From contig JAIECJ010000231.1 of the NCBI GenBank assembly GCA_029068555.1, positions 1-64,000 on the forward strand: a DNA stretch of 64,000 nucleotides, read 5' to 3'. The stretch comes from Lachnospiraceae bacterium (GTDB lineage Bacteria; Bacillota; Clostridia; Lachnospirales; Lachnospiraceae). The position numbers and the translations under genes were made by a program. Below, piece after piece: positions 36,170 to 46,050 of the stretch; the stretch's first letter is position 1; each line of letters opens with the position of its first letter. The notes under the pieces were generated by a model. That model was given only the letters and a program-made list of their open reading frames with translations, did no database searches and had not been told where the DNA came from.

Positions 36170-37339
36170 ATGAGTGACACAAGGGCGCAAAAAGCAGGTG
36201 AGGTTTGTTTCTGGATCGGTCTGATGCTTGAACTTTTGATTGTGATAATCGACAAGAGTGCATATATCAATCCCCTGGAAAGCCAGCTGTTCCGATTGAC
36301 ATTTTTGTTGTTCTGTATCAAAATAGCATTGACAAAGTATTCAACAAGAGAATGGATCACGATTTTGGTGTTTGGCACTATAATGTTTGCCTCCTATCTG
36401 GTCAACGAGAGGGACGAATCCGTAAGAGTGATTGCATTTATCGCAGCGTGCAAGGGAATGGATATCAAAAAGGTCATGAAAGTCGTATTCTGGACAACGC
36501 TTACAGGATGTGTTGCACTGATGGCTTTGTCAGTGACAGGAATATATGGGGATGTATCGGTCGCTGCTGATTATGGCAGGGGTGGTATGGAGACAAGGTA
36601 TACGCTTGGGATGGGTCATCCAAATGCCTTGCACTGTATGCTCTGGCTGTTAATTGTGCTGGCAGTTTACTGTGATGCGGATGGGCTGAAGTGGTATTAC
36701 TTTGCGGCGTTTCTGGCAATGGACTTCGTACTGTATACGCTTACAGCGTCAAAAACAGGTGTTATTGTATGGGCTTTGTTCGTCGCGGCATCATTTGTCA
36801 TGCGATACAGTAAAAAGTGCAGGGAGAGCAGGAGCGTGTATATTCTGGGGGCGGCGATTGTGCTGGGATGTGTTGTGTTTGCAATGATGGGATCTCATAT
36901 TGAGAACACCTACGATACGCCTGACAGTCTGATGCATAAGCTCGACAAGTTATTGAATGGCAGGTATCAGAGCTGCTATGCTGTAGAAGCGGCAAGACTG
37001 GAGAACTGGAAGTTATTCGCATCAGCCGAGAATGCAGAATATTTTGATGCGGGATTCGTCAGACTGTTTTACTGGTATGGGATTGTCCCCGGAATCATTT
37101 ATATTGGAATGCATTTTTACCTGATCTGGCAGAGCTATAAGGAAAAGGATTATGTCATGCTTGTGATGATTGTGAGTTTCTCAGTCTATAATCTGATGGA
37201 GGCGCATTTTATATCGGTATATCTTCTGAGAAATTATCTTCTGGTGCTGATGGGATATTACTGGTATCGGCCATTTGTGGACAAATGCAGGTTTGAGGGA
37301 TATTTTTGGCAGGTCAGGGGTCTGCTGGGAAAGGCGTAG
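36170..37339 (+). CDS. Wzy-like O-antigen/capsule polymerase
   Basis: The protein has 389 residues with about ten or eleven membrane helices and no other domain. It carries a typical polymerase stretch, RYTLGMGHPNALHCMLWLL, then the extended outer loop (residues about 245-300, LDKLLNGRYQSCYAVEAARLENW). This wording is common to Wzy-like proteins of Gram-positive capsule loci. It would join lipid-linked repeat units outside the membrane. The start is set by AGGGAGGG 6 bases upstream; no in-frame upstream start has one. It lies between two GT2 genes. Confidence 0.78.
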   Translation: MSDTRAQKAGEVCFWIGLMLELLIVIIDKSAYINPLESQLFRLTFLLFCIKIALTKYSTREWITILVFGTIMFASYLVNERDESVRVIAFIAACKGMDIKKVMKVVFWTTLTGCVALMALSVTGIYGDVSVAADYGRGGMETRYTLGMGHPNALHCMLWLLIVLAVYCDADGLKWYYFAAFLAMDFVLYTLTASKTGVIVWALFVAASFVMRYSKKCRESRSVYILGAAIVLGCVVFAMMGSHIENTYDTPDSLMHKLDKLLNGRYQSCYAVEAARLENWKLFASAENAEYFDAGFVRLFYWYGIVPGIIYIGMHFYLIWQSYKEKDYVMLVMIVSFSVYNLMEAHFISVYLLRNYLLVLMGYYWYRPFVDKCRFEGYFWQVRGLLGKA

Positions 37340-37342
37340 ACA

Positions 37343-38161
37343 ATGAAGCTGGTAAGTGTAATAGTGTTGTCGTATCGCTCTGCAGAGACGATTGTAGAGA
37401 CACTCGATAGTATCAAAAATCAGACATATCCGAATATTGAGCTGATTGTCACAGACGACGCATCACCTGACAATACAGTGCAGGTGGTTCAGGAGTGGAT
37501 TGCGCAGAACGACGGGGCATTGACTGCCATGAAGCTTGTTACATCGGATAAAAATACGGGACTTCCTGCAAATATCAACAGGGGACTGAAGGCGGCGTCG
37601 GGAGACTACTATAAAGGCATTGCCGGAGATGACTATATGACAGCGGATGCTATTGCGTGTTATGTTCAGTTTTGCGAGGAGAATCCGGGCGTATTTCCGA
37701 TTGCGAAAGTGCGGTTGTTTAACGATAAAAATCCAGATGCAGTTTACGCGGACGTCCAGGCATACTGTGACAGATGTTATGAATTTGCGCGGAAGGATTA
37801 TCAGGAACAGTACAGGATGCTGCTGATTCAAAACAGAGTCGTGGCGCCGGCCGCTACGTTTTATACGATGGATTTTATCAGAAAGACAGGCGGATATGAC
37901 GAATGCTACAGATGGTTTGAAGACTATCCGATGAATCTGGAGGTTCTGCATGCAGGTTACAGATTTGGGCTGCTGGACAAACAAATTGTGTGGTACCGTA
38001 TGTCAGACAAATCGGTGACGGCATCAAGTCTGTCCAAACTAAAAAAGGCAGAGATGAAGCTCTTTTTTAGGAAACGATTTTGGTATATGTTTCAAAACAG
38101 CATGGGATGGGAGGCAGTGAAACAGTGCAAAAGCTGGCTAAAGGTGCTCATACAAAGGTAA
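37343..38161 (+). CDS. GT2 family glycosyltransferase
   Basis: The protein has 272 residues. Motifs are VSVIVLSYRSAETIVETL, VTDDASPDNT, NTGLPANINRGLKAASGDYY and GIAGDDYM. The catalytic-domain end FEDYPMNLEVLHAGYRFGLLD is that of WcaA-like GT2 enzymes. The 3' end overlaps the next gene by 37 bases, an unusually long overlap that is set by the next gene's ribosome binding site. Confidence 0.86.
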   Translation: MKLVSVIVLSYRSAETIVETLDSIKNQTYPNIELIVTDDASPDNTVQVVQEWIAQNDGALTAMKLVTSDKNTGLPANINRGLKAASGDYYKGIAGDDYMTADAIACYVQFCEENPGVFPIAKVRLFNDKNPDAVYADVQAYCDRCYEFARKDYQEQYRMLLIQNRVVAPAATFYTMDFIRKTGGYDECYRWFEDYPMNLEVLHAGYRFGLLDKQIVWYRMSDKSVTASSLSKLKKAEMKLFFRKRFWYMFQNSMGWEAVKQCKSWLKVLIQR

Positions 38162-40080
38162 GGAAGTTTTTACAATATCTGGTGCTGCCTGCGGGGTTAA
38201 TTGTCGTCTATGTAATTCTGCTTATGGCAGGCCAGGCGATACCGCGCAGTCTGGTAATGGATAATGTACAGAAGTCATATTTGCAGTTGGAAGAACTGGG
38301 ATTATATTATGAAGGAATACCCGGTGCCTCATGGGATAACTGGACAGACAGTTACTTCATGAATTCCGCCGTGACACAATACGACGGAACGCTGCTGCAA
38401 AAAGCCATTGCGAATGCATATACGACATACAGCGAGCTGGATGAAAGTGGTTCAACCGACACGATTGATGATGTCAGATATGCGTTGGAGCAGGACAGCA
38501 GTGCGGTTGTGAAACCATACTCCAGATACTGGGTGGGGATGCTGACTATCTATAAAATATTATTGCTGTTTATGCCGATTAACGGGATTCGCATACTGAT
38601 GTTTGTAATTGCGGCAGTGCTGTTTCTGGTCAGTGCAGTCGGCGTTTACAAAATGCTTGGCGCAAAGGGACTGATTCCCTATGTGGTTAGTGTGATAATT
38701 GCACAATACTTTCCCCAGGCGTTGTGTCTGGTATTTAATACGGACATCGCCGTCATGTTTCTCGTGATGGCTGTCTGCTGGCGGCTGTTTTGTAAAAACG
38801 CTTCAACAGAGTGTTTCGGCATTTTGTTCTTTTTGTGTGGTTCCATACTGGCATATTTAAACTATTGGGCATTCCCGCTGATCACATTAGGCTTTCCGCT
38901 GGTATTTGTTCTTTCTGTCAGACTTGTGAAGGGCTATAGTTTGAAATACTTGACGAAAGAAGCATTCATTTTATCATTGAGCTGGGGTGTCGGGCTGGCT
39001 GGAACGGTGCTTGCGAAACAGATTTTGTGTAAGTTCGTATTGGGAACACAAAGTGGGACAGGGCAGTTGTTTTTGCGGATGGGTTCGGAATTTACATTGA
39101 ATGGGCGTCTGATCTCAGTGGTGAATGGTCTGGTCAGGCGGATGACAAGCACATCAGTGCTGATTTTGACAGTGACAACAGCCGTGGGGCTTATTGTGCT
39201 GTTGAAAATACACGCATATAGTACACAGTACAAATGCTGCCTGCTGCTACTTGTCGCACTATATCCGATAATATGGTGGTTTATGCTGCCAAATCACTGC
39301 ATACATGGATTTGTAATTCATATGTACGGGGTAACTTATTATGCGATGCTCAGTACAGTTCTGATAAACGTACAAAGACCAGGTGCACTTAAGGACATAT
39401 TAAGAAAAAAAACCAGAAACAGAAGAAGCCTTGTGGTAAATACAGCGGTGATTCTCATTTGGGCTGTGATGTCATATGGACTTTTTCATGTGAATATCCA
39501 TTATGGAGCAGAACAGAGAGAGCCTTGGTCGTTGGAGACCATTGGGACTATAAATACCAATTCCGGAAGTCATGTGATGCAGGAAGTTCAATTTACGGAT
39601 TTTACAATGCTTACAGCTTACTTAAAAAGTGTCAGCACGATTCTGGTAAATCTGCCTGATGACAAAAAAGATGGCACACTGCATGTTGAGATACTGGAGC
39701 ATGGCAATCTGATTGGTACATCAGATGTTCCGATTTCCAGTATTGAAGCAGGGGAATGGTTCGAAATTCCACTGGGATGTACGGTGGCATTGAACCAGGT
39801 TTATCAAATTACATATGCCGTACAGGACAACAGGCAGTCAGAGCCTTATTTACTGGTGCAGGATGCTGCGCAGGCGGTCGGAGTGAACAAGGCGCTATAT
39901 GCCGATGGCGGCCTGATTGATGGTGCGCTGGCAAACAAATATGATTTTGATGCGTTCATACTGCCTGTGGAGGCGAAGGTATGTATTGCATTCATTGTGA
40001 TAGCAGTCATGGAGTATGGGATATTCCTGTTTGAATCTGGAAAAGATAGAAATAAGACATTTGAGGTAGCAGATATATGA
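38125..40080 (+). CDS. Large membrane protein of unknown family (GT-C-like topology)
   Basis: The protein has 651 residues. A first helix (about 14-38) is followed by an outer loop of about 100 residues rich in Asp/Trp/Tyr (ASWDNWTDSYFMN, YDGTLL), then about ten helices, and a C-terminal outer domain of about 150 residues with beta-type sequence before a last helix. This is the layout of GT-C enzymes with a luminal C-terminal domain, but I do not recognise the family. The GTG at 38125 has GGGAGG 10 bases upstream, so the gene begins inside the preceding GT2 gene. Its stop overlaps the next start (ATGA). Confidence 0.7.
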   Translation: MQKLAKGAHTKVRKFLQYLVLPAGLIVVYVILLMAGQAIPRSLVMDNVQKSYLQLEELGLYYEGIPGASWDNWTDSYFMNSAVTQYDGTLLQKAIANAYTTYSELDESGSTDTIDDVRYALEQDSSAVVKPYSRYWVGMLTIYKILLLFMPINGIRILMFVIAAVLFLVSAVGVYKMLGAKGLIPYVVSVIIAQYFPQALCLVFNTDIAVMFLVMAVCWRLFCKNASTECFGILFFLCGSILAYLNYWAFPLITLGFPLVFVLSVRLVKGYSLKYLTKEAFILSLSWGVGLAGTVLAKQILCKFVLGTQSGTGQLFLRMGSEFTLNGRLISVVNGLVRRMTSTSVLILTVTTAVGLIVLLKIHAYSTQYKCCLLLLVALYPIIWWFMLPNHCIHGFVIHMYGVTYYAMLSTVLINVQRPGALKDILRKKTRNRRSLVVNTAVILIWAVMSYGLFHVNIHYGAEQREPWSLETIGTINTNSGSHVMQEVQFTDFTMLTAYLKSVSTILVNLPDDKKDGTLHVEILEHGNLIGTSDVPISSIEAGEWFEIPLGCTVALNQVYQITYAVQDNRQSEPYLLVQDAAQAVGVNKALYADGGLIDGALANKYDFDAFILPVEAKVCIAFIVIAVMEYGIFLFESGKDRNKTFEVADI

Positions 40081-41252
40081 ATATAGTAATCATTCCGGCT
40101 TTTTTTCAGACAAAGAAAAATCCCACAATCGGAAGTTTTTTTGCAGACCAGGCAAAGGCACTGCAAAAGAGCGGGCATCGGGTAAGCGTCCTCTACTGTG
40201 ACGCGTATTCCGTGAAATGTATCAGGGATTTTGCGGCATATGAGGAGGAGGAGCGTTCTGAGACAGAGGGAATCACAATCTTTAGAAAACGTGTCTTTTG
40301 TCCGTTAAAACATGGTATGGAAGGTTACCGGACACAGTTTTCAAAGGGGATTATCCAGCTGTACGAACAGTACCTGGCAGGTGAGAAAGTTGACATTATC
40401 CATGCACACTGCTGTGTGTGGGCGGGGGATGCAGCAATGCGTCTGTCCGATAAAACGGGTATCCCCTATATCATAACAGAGCATGCGACGCTGTTTGAAC
40501 TTCACAGGGATAAGATTCGTAAAGGCAATGAACAGTATATCAGGCAGGCTTTTGAGAGAGCGGCAAAGGTCGTCTGTGTAAGTCATGCGTTTGCAAATCT
40601 GATATCAGAATACAGAACATCAGGGGACATTGAAGTCATCGGCAATGTAGTTGATTTTGGTCAGTTTCAGCCAGAAAAGAGCGAGCCGCACAGCGAGACG
40701 CGGTTTCTGACAATATGCTATATGAACACCAGTGACCAGCTTATGAAAAAGGGGATGGATGTCCTTTTGAAAGCATGGCGGGACTTTTCGCGAAAACAGG
40801 ATGCGGTCAGGCTTTTGATAGGCGGCGGCGGGCGGGCAGCTCAAAAAGCAGTAGATTGGTGCAGAGAATACGGCATCGAACACACAGTGGAGTTTGTGGG
40901 ACAGTTGAGCCGCGAACAGGTTGCGGCTCAGATGCAGGAGTGCGATGTGTTTGTATTACCAAGCCGTTATGAGACTTTTGGCGTGGTCTACGTTGAGGCG
41001 ATGGCGTGCGGAAAGCCTGTCATTGCGGCGGCAAATGGCGGACCAGATGATTTTGTAAAGGATTTTAACGGGGTGTTAATCGAGCCTGAAAACGTAGATG
41101 CATTGACAGAAGCGATGCAATATATGGCAAGGAACAGAGCGTATTACGAGCCGCAGCGGATTGTAGATTTTGTGAAAGAGCGCTTTTCCGGACAGGCAGT
41201 TGCAGCGCAGCTCACTGAATTATATAACCGGACTTTGGGCAGCGGCGAGTGA
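40077..41252 (+). CDS. GT4 family glycosyltransferase
   Basis: The protein has 391 residues with a GT-B fold. The N-terminal part has FFQTKKNPTIGSFFADQAKAL and DIIHAHCCVWAGDAA. The C-terminal donor-binding part has LLIGGGGRA, VEFVGQLSREQV and the signature VFVLPSRYETFGVVYVEAMACG. It is a retaining transferase using a nucleotide sugar in the cytoplasm. It overlaps the previous gene by 4 bases (ATGA). Confidence 0.9.
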   Translation: MNIVIIPAFFQTKKNPTIGSFFADQAKALQKSGHRVSVLYCDAYSVKCIRDFAAYEEEERSETEGITIFRKRVFCPLKHGMEGYRTQFSKGIIQLYEQYLAGEKVDIIHAHCCVWAGDAAMRLSDKTGIPYIITEHATLFELHRDKIRKGNEQYIRQAFERAAKVVCVSHAFANLISEYRTSGDIEVIGNVVDFGQFQPEKSEPHSETRFLTICYMNTSDQLMKKGMDVLLKAWRDFSRKQDAVRLLIGGGGRAAQKAVDWCREYGIEHTVEFVGQLSREQVAAQMQECDVFVLPSRYETFGVVYVEAMACGKPVIAAANGGPDDFVKDFNGVLIEPENVDALTEAMQYMARNRAYYEPQRIVDFVKERFSGQAVAAQLTELYNRTLGSGE

Positions 41253-41325
41253 TAAGCAATGATTCAGAAATAGACAAGTCAGGACGCATAAGTTATTTTG
41301 AACCGTTCTCAAATAGGAGGAACAG

Positions 41326-42153
41326 ATGATTATCGCTGTAAATTATGCAGATAAAAAATTTCAGAGGGCACAGAGACTCAACAGCAGGACGGCAAGACAG
41401 TGGGGGGCTGATAAAGTCATTGAGTATGGGCCGGAGGATATTGACGAGACGTTTCGCAGACAAAACAAGGAGATTCTGGACGCACCAAGAGGGGGGGGAT
41501 ACTACCTCTGGAAACCATATATATATAGAAAGGCGTATGATGAGCTGGGCGCCGGCGACTATCTGGTGTACATTGACGCGGGCGCTGTCTATGTCAATAA
41601 AATTCAGCATCTGATTGACTGTATGGAGCATGAAAAAACACCTGTTATGATTTTCTCTCTGGAACAGGAGCGCGTTGAAAAGAGTAATACAAAGAGGGAT
41701 GCATTTGTGCTGACTGGCTGTGATAAACCAGAATATACAGATACGCCGCAGTCCGTCGGCGGATATTTTGTCTGCAAAAAGGCGCCGGAGGTGGAAGCTT
41801 ATCTTGACGAAGTGCTGCACTATGCACAGGATATCCGCATTATTTCGGACAGGCCAAATGTGATGGGGCTTCCAAACTATAAGGAATTTACAGACCACAG
41901 ACATGATCAGTCCGTAATCTCGCTGATGTCAAAAAAATATGGATTTAAGAGATTCCGCGACCCGTCACAATTCGGGCAGATAAACCACTATGAAGCGGCG
42001 GTGGAACAGAGAAGCACATATCCGCAGATTGTCGATTCACATCGCCTGAACGCGGGAAGCCTGCTGGAAATCAGCGTCCGAAGAGTCAGGATCATCCGTA
42101 AAATTTCCGGATTGATGAAAAAGGTAAGGCACAGACTGGGAGGTGCAAAATGA
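41326..42153 (+). CDS. GT-A-like glycosyltransferase of a capsule-synthesis family
   Basis: The protein has 275 residues. RGGGYYLWKPYIYRKAYDEL and DYLVYIDAGAVYVN show the nucleotide-sugar region with a D-x-G-type metal site, and TDHRHDQSVISLMSKKYG is the late conserved stretch. The family is found in polysaccharide loci; I cannot name a numbered GT class with certainty. A run of eight G lies in the codons for the Gly triplet at 41491-41498, a possible slippage site. AGGAGG stands 6 bases before the start. It overlaps the next gene by 4 bases. Confidence 0.75.
   Translation: MIIAVNYADKKFQRAQRLNSRTARQWGADKVIEYGPEDIDETFRRQNKEILDAPRGGGYYLWKPYIYRKAYDELGAGDYLVYIDAGAVYVNKIQHLIDCMEHEKTPVMIFSLEQERVEKSNTKRDAFVLTGCDKPEYTDTPQSVGGYFVCKKAPEVEAYLDEVLHYAQDIRIISDRPNVMGLPNYKEFTDHRHDQSVISLMSKKYGFKRFRDPSQFGQINHYEAAVEQRSTYPQIVDSHRLNAGSLLEISVRRVRIIRKISGLMKKVRHRLGGAK
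41491..41498 (+). repeat. G8 homopolymer inside a glycosyltransferase gene
   Basis: Eight consecutive G encode Gly-Gly-Gly near residue 56 of the GT-A-like protein. Tracts of this length can slip during replication; a one-base change would truncate the protein early. No read evidence is available here. Confidence 0.6.
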
Positions 42154-43148
42154 CAAGGGAAGAAAAATGGGTTCGATATGAGAAGCGGTGGAGATGGAGA
42201 GATTTTTACTTTAACAAGTGTCTGAGACGGCATGGAATTGTCAAGTATTTTCACAGGGAACCTGTCATGCCGCACTATGCCAAAAAATGGGTGCTTTCAT
42301 CCGCAAAGACAAACGATTATCTTTATCAGAAAATCATGGCGGGCAGACCTTTTATGACATGCCGTTTTGGAAATACAGAGCTTCAGACCGTTGTGGGGTA
42401 TCTGAAAGTGAAGTACAAGGGGCACAGTGCGGAGGATGATGCATACTTGGACAGATGGTTTACCAGACTGGGAAAGGATTCCGGTTTTTTTCCTGTCGAC
42501 TATCAATACCTGGAACGTTTTTCGGAGCTGATTCTCGATTCGGGGGCAAATGCAGACCTTCTTGCGATGTGGCACCTGAATATGGAGGATTTCATTATTG
42601 AAGAGTTTGCGCCGGACGCAGATTTGACATTTTTGTTCCGGCTGGAACCGTGGCTCGCGCCGGGAAGACCGTGGACGGCGGCACTGGCAGGGAAAAAGGT
42701 TCTGGTCATTCACCCGTTTGAGCGCACCATTCAGGAACAGTACAAAAGGCGTGAACTCATTTTTCCGGATTCTGAGATTCTGCCGGAGTTTGAGCTGAAA
42801 ACGTTAAAAGCTGTACAGACTTTATGCGGTGAGGAAGATGACCGCTTTGCGACATGGTTTGAAGCGCTGGATTATATGTATGAAAGGGCAATGAATATAG
42901 ACTTTGACATAGCAGTTATTGGGTGCGGGGCATATGGAATGCCGCTTGCATCGAAGCTGAAAAATGCAGGAAAGCAGGCTGTTCATTTGGGCGGGGCGAC
43001 ACAGCTTTTGTTTGGCATTAAGGGCTATCGGTGGGAGAATAACTATCCCACGAAAATTGCAACATTTTTTAATGATGCGTGGACAAGGGCGCTTGCAGAG
43101 GAGACCCCGAAAAATGCAGGAACCGTTGAAAAAGGATGCTATTGGTAA
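42150..43148 (+). CDS. GT-D-fold glycosyltransferase-like protein
   Basis: The protein has 332 residues. It has TCRFGNTELQT (residues about 70-80), matching the RFG(D/N)xE start of GT-D/DUF1792-type domains, and the C-terminal stretch IGCGAYGMPLA then GKQAVHLGGATQLLFGIKG, typical of this group. A related domain forms the second half of the protein at 51339. It is probably a cytoplasmic transferase adding one sugar of the repeat. The start overlaps the previous stop (ATGA) and follows GGGAGG. Confidence 0.77.
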   Translation: MTREEKWVRYEKRWRWRDFYFNKCLRRHGIVKYFHREPVMPHYAKKWVLSSAKTNDYLYQKIMAGRPFMTCRFGNTELQTVVGYLKVKYKGHSAEDDAYLDRWFTRLGKDSGFFPVDYQYLERFSELILDSGANADLLAMWHLNMEDFIIEEFAPDADLTFLFRLEPWLAPGRPWTAALAGKKVLVIHPFERTIQEQYKRRELIFPDSEILPEFELKTLKAVQTLCGEEDDRFATWFEALDYMYERAMNIDFDIAVIGCGAYGMPLASKLKNAGKQAVHLGGATQLLFGIKGYRWENNYPTKIATFFNDAWTRALAEETPKNAGTVEKGCYW

Positions 43149-43168
43149 AGTATAAAGGGGAGGGCCGT

Positions 43169-43924
43169 ATGCCGGAAATATTGGTGACAATCCTCACCCC
43201 CTGTTATAACAGCGGGAAGACGATTGACAAGACACTGGAGTGTATCGAGAAGCAGACATACAAGAATATAGAGTATATCATTGTGGACGGAGGCTCGACG
43301 GATGACACGCTTGCGGTTATCGAGCGGCACAGGGACAGGCTGCCGAAGGCTTTCACGTTGATTTCGGAGAAAGACAACGGAATTTACGATGCTATGAACA
43401 AGGGGATAAAGCTTGCAAGGGGACAGCTGATTGGTATCGTGAACAGTGACGACAGCTATGAGTATGACACAGTGGAACAGGTGGTAAACCATTACTGCCA
43501 GAATCAGTACGAGGTAGTTTACGGCATGCAGCGGACATATCTCGAAGGCAGAGAAAAAGCAGTTGTTATTTATCATCATGACTTCCTGCCGCAGCAGATG
43601 ATTACACATCCGACCTGCTTCGTCACCAGGGACACGTATGAGAAGTTTGGCGTGTTTGACACACAGTATCGTTCGGCGGCGGATTACGACCTGATGCTGC
43701 GCTATTATAAGAGCGGAAACGTTGTTTTTACACCAGTATATCATGTGTTATCTAATTTTTGCCTGGGGGGAATGTCAAGCAGCCAGACAGGAGTGCGCGA
43801 AAATGCGCTGGTGCGTTTCCGCTATGGGTATTTGTCCGGAAAACGGTATCGTTTTTTGATATTAAAAAGTTATCTGTATGAATTTCTCCATAAAAAAAGA
43901 CAGGCAGGAAAAGGAGCAGAGTGA
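43169..43924 (+). CDS. GT2 family glycosyltransferase (WcaA/PgaC-like)
   Basis: The protein has 251 residues, the compact form of GT2. Motifs are VTILTPCYNSGKTIDKTL, IIVDGGSTDDT, EKDNGIYDAMNKGI and GIVNSDDSYE. This DNGIYDAMNKG wording is typical of enzymes that add the second sugar in capsule repeats. GGGGAGGG stands 4 bases before ATG 43169; the frame extends further upstream without a usable site. The next gene starts one base after the stop. Confidence 0.9.
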   Translation: MPEILVTILTPCYNSGKTIDKTLECIEKQTYKNIEYIIVDGGSTDDTLAVIERHRDRLPKAFTLISEKDNGIYDAMNKGIKLARGQLIGIVNSDDSYEYDTVEQVVNHYCQNQYEVVYGMQRTYLEGREKAVVIYHHDFLPQQMITHPTCFVTRDTYEKFGVFDTQYRSAADYDLMLRYYKSGNVVFTPVYHVLSNFCLGGMSSSQTGVRENALVRFRYGYLSGKRYRFLILKSYLYEFLHKKRQAGKGAE

Positions 43925-43925
43925 C

Positions 43926-44840
43926 ATGGGCAGTGAAAAGAAACAAAGGGCGAATGTAGTGCGTATCAGTGACGGGCTTGGAAATCAGCTGTTTCAGTAT
44001 GCGTTCGGCTACAGTCTCTACAAAAGGACAGGAAAAGAGCTGCTCATAGATCCGATGTATTCTGGCAAATTAAGGCACTATCAACTGGATTCCTTTCAGA
44101 TAGATTTCAGACAACGGTTTGTTGGAGAAAAAGCGGATTATGTGCTGGGGCTGGGGGCGAGAAATGCCGCTCCGCTCCGGTTAAAATGTAGGGAACAGAA
44201 AATCAGGCGCGGCAGGTATCCGGTCGTGAAAGAGCCATGTCCCATGCGCTATGATGAGAGTGTGTACCAAGATGATGCCGCCTATTATATTGGATTCTGG
44301 CAGTCACACCAATATTTTGATGCTTACTATGATGATATAAAAAGGCAGTTTCAATATAAAGAACCGCTAAGTGCGCAGGCAATGGCATATCTGGAAAAAA
44401 TACGGACGGATGCGAACGGCGCGAGTGTCTCCCTGCACATTCGCCGGACTGATTACAACAGGACACAAAATAATGTATGTCTTGGGGATGTGTTTTACAG
44501 GCAGGCACTCGAAAGGATGCAGCGTGAAACAGGCAGCTTTGCACTTTATATCTTTACAGATGACAAATATTTTGTGAGGGAAAGCTTTGCGTTTCACGAC
44601 TTTGTTTTAATTGAGGGAGTAAGCGACCTTGAGGAATTTGTACTGATGCAGAAATGCAGGAACCATATTATCGCGAACAGCACATACAGCTGGTGGGGAG
44701 CATATCTTGCGGATAATAAGGGGGGTGTCGTATGTGCGCCTGTGTCTGATATCTGGACAGATGAGTTTTATCTGCCGCAGTGGAACAAGATTGATACACA
44801 GGTAGGAAACGCTGTGTGGCAGGAAGCACAAAGAGGATAA
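43926..44840 (+). CDS. GT11 glycosyltransferase (alpha-1,2-fucosyltransferase family)
   Basis: The protein has 304 residues. It carries [19 protein letters not shown] at the N-terminus, [11 protein letters not shown] in the middle and [20 protein letters not shown] near the end: the full GT11 motif set, closer to the classical family than the copy at 24143. It should transfer fucose from GDP-fucose to a galactose or similar acceptor in the cytoplasm. Translation is probably coupled to the GT2 gene one base upstream; AAAAGGAG lies 11 bases before the ATG. Confidence 0.9.
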   Translation: MGSEKKQRANVVRISDGLGNQLFQYAFGYSLYKRTGKELLIDPMYSGKLRHYQLDSFQIDFRQRFVGEKADYVLGLGARNAAPLRLKCREQKIRRGRYPVVKEPCPMRYDESVYQDDAAYYIGFWQSHQYFDAYYDDIKRQFQYKEPLSAQAMAYLEKIRTDANGASVSLHIRRTDYNRTQNNVCLGDVFYRQALERMQRETGSFALYIFTDDKYFVRESFAFHDFVLIEGVSDLEEFVLMQKCRNHIIANSTYSWWGAYLADNKGGVVCAPVSDIWTDEFYLPQWNKIDTQVGNAVWQEAQRG

Positions 44841-44842
44841 TA

Positions 44843-45973
44843 ATGAGGATGACAGTTATGAAGCTTGCAGTGATATCACTCAATACAGAACAGAAAAATC
44901 TGAGCCAGTATTATAATTCGCAGGCGGAAGGCATGGCAAAGGCTTTTGCTGCGATGGGGCATGCGGTGACTGTGTACCATCTCATACCCGATTTGGAAAA
45001 GGATGTGGAAACGGTTCAAAAAGGCGGAATCCAGGCAGTGTATGTGAAGTGCAGTCACTTGGGGAAGCATGCGTTTGTGAATACGGACAGACTTGACAAA
45101 GATGTGGCATGTTATATTACGGCTTCCGACAATTATCTGTTTCTTGGCAGATTTTACAGATGGTGCAGAAAGAATCAGATTTTATGTCTGCCCTATATTG
45201 GCATAGTCCGCAGTAACAATGCATCTGCCTGGAAAAGAAGGATTGTGGATTTCTTCTGTAACAATCTAAAATATTATAAAAGGATTCCCACTGTCGTAAA
45301 AACACCGGCGCTTGCCGGAGCATTAAAGGCACAGGGTGCAAAAAACATATATACAGTTTCTGTAGGGCTTGACAAAACGCTCTTAAAAGAGGATTATTTA
45401 AATTATAGCACGAAAAAATTGTTGGAAAATTATGGTTTTGACGTAAGCGACAGGGTGATACTATTCGTAGGCAGGATGACAGCAGAAAAACAGCCGGTAA
45501 AAATGATAGATATTTTTCAGAAAATATATCAGCAGGACGGACGATTCCGGCTTGTCATGGTCGGACAGGGTGAACTTGCGGACGCTGTCAGGGAACGGAT
45601 AGCAAAAGAAAGGCTGACACAGCGCATCACGATCTATGACAAAGTGCCAAACGACAGGATGTGGGAGCTGTACAGGCTTTCAGAGTGTTATGTGAATTTG
45701 AATACACATGAAATATTCGGGATGGCGATACTAGAGGCAATGTATTATGAATGTATTGTGACGGCGCTTGACGCGCCAGGACCTGCGCTTATTATAGAAA
45801 ACAATGTCTCAGGCTATATCTGCGCAGACGAGACAGAAATTGTGGAAAAAATTTTGTCCCATGAGAATGTGCAGACTGGAAAAGCGGCGAATAAGCGTGT
45901 TATGGACAATTTTATGTGGGAAAAGTCCGCGCAGGCTATGCTGGAAATTATAATGCGCCTGACACAAGGCTGA
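44843..45973 (+). CDS. GT4 family glycosyltransferase
   Basis: The protein has 376 residues with a GT-B fold. The N-terminal half shows [20 protein letters not shown]. The C-terminal half shows [33 protein letters not shown] and [17 protein letters not shown], with Glu-x7-Glu (E...FGMAILE) of the retaining GT4 enzymes. The donor is unknown. ATG 44843 follows AGAGGA; ATG 44858 is an alternative with GAGGA 8 bases upstream. Confidence 0.86.
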   Translation: MRMTVMKLAVISLNTEQKNLSQYYNSQAEGMAKAFAAMGHAVTVYHLIPDLEKDVETVQKGGIQAVYVKCSHLGKHAFVNTDRLDKDVACYITASDNYLFLGRFYRWCRKNQILCLPYIGIVRSNNASAWKRRIVDFFCNNLKYYKRIPTVVKTPALAGALKAQGAKNIYTVSVGLDKTLLKEDYLNYSTKKLLENYGFDVSDRVILFVGRMTAEKQPVKMIDIFQKIYQQDGRFRLVMVGQGELADAVRERIAKERLTQRITIYDKVPNDRMWELYRLSECYVNLNTHEIFGMAILEAMYYECIVTALDAPGPALIIENNVSGYICADETEIVEKILSHENVQTGKAANKRVMDNFMWEKSAQAMLEIIMRLTQG

Positions 45974-46050
45974 AAAATTATAGATTTTACAATCTGCAAA
46001 TTTGTGCACAGATACAAATTTGCGGACTATGGCAAGAATGGGGGATTGAA

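Noticed and set aside
41293-41904. 203-residue minus-strand open frame opposite the GT-A-like gene
   Set aside because: The plus-strand gene has family motifs and a ribosome binding site; the minus frame has neither.
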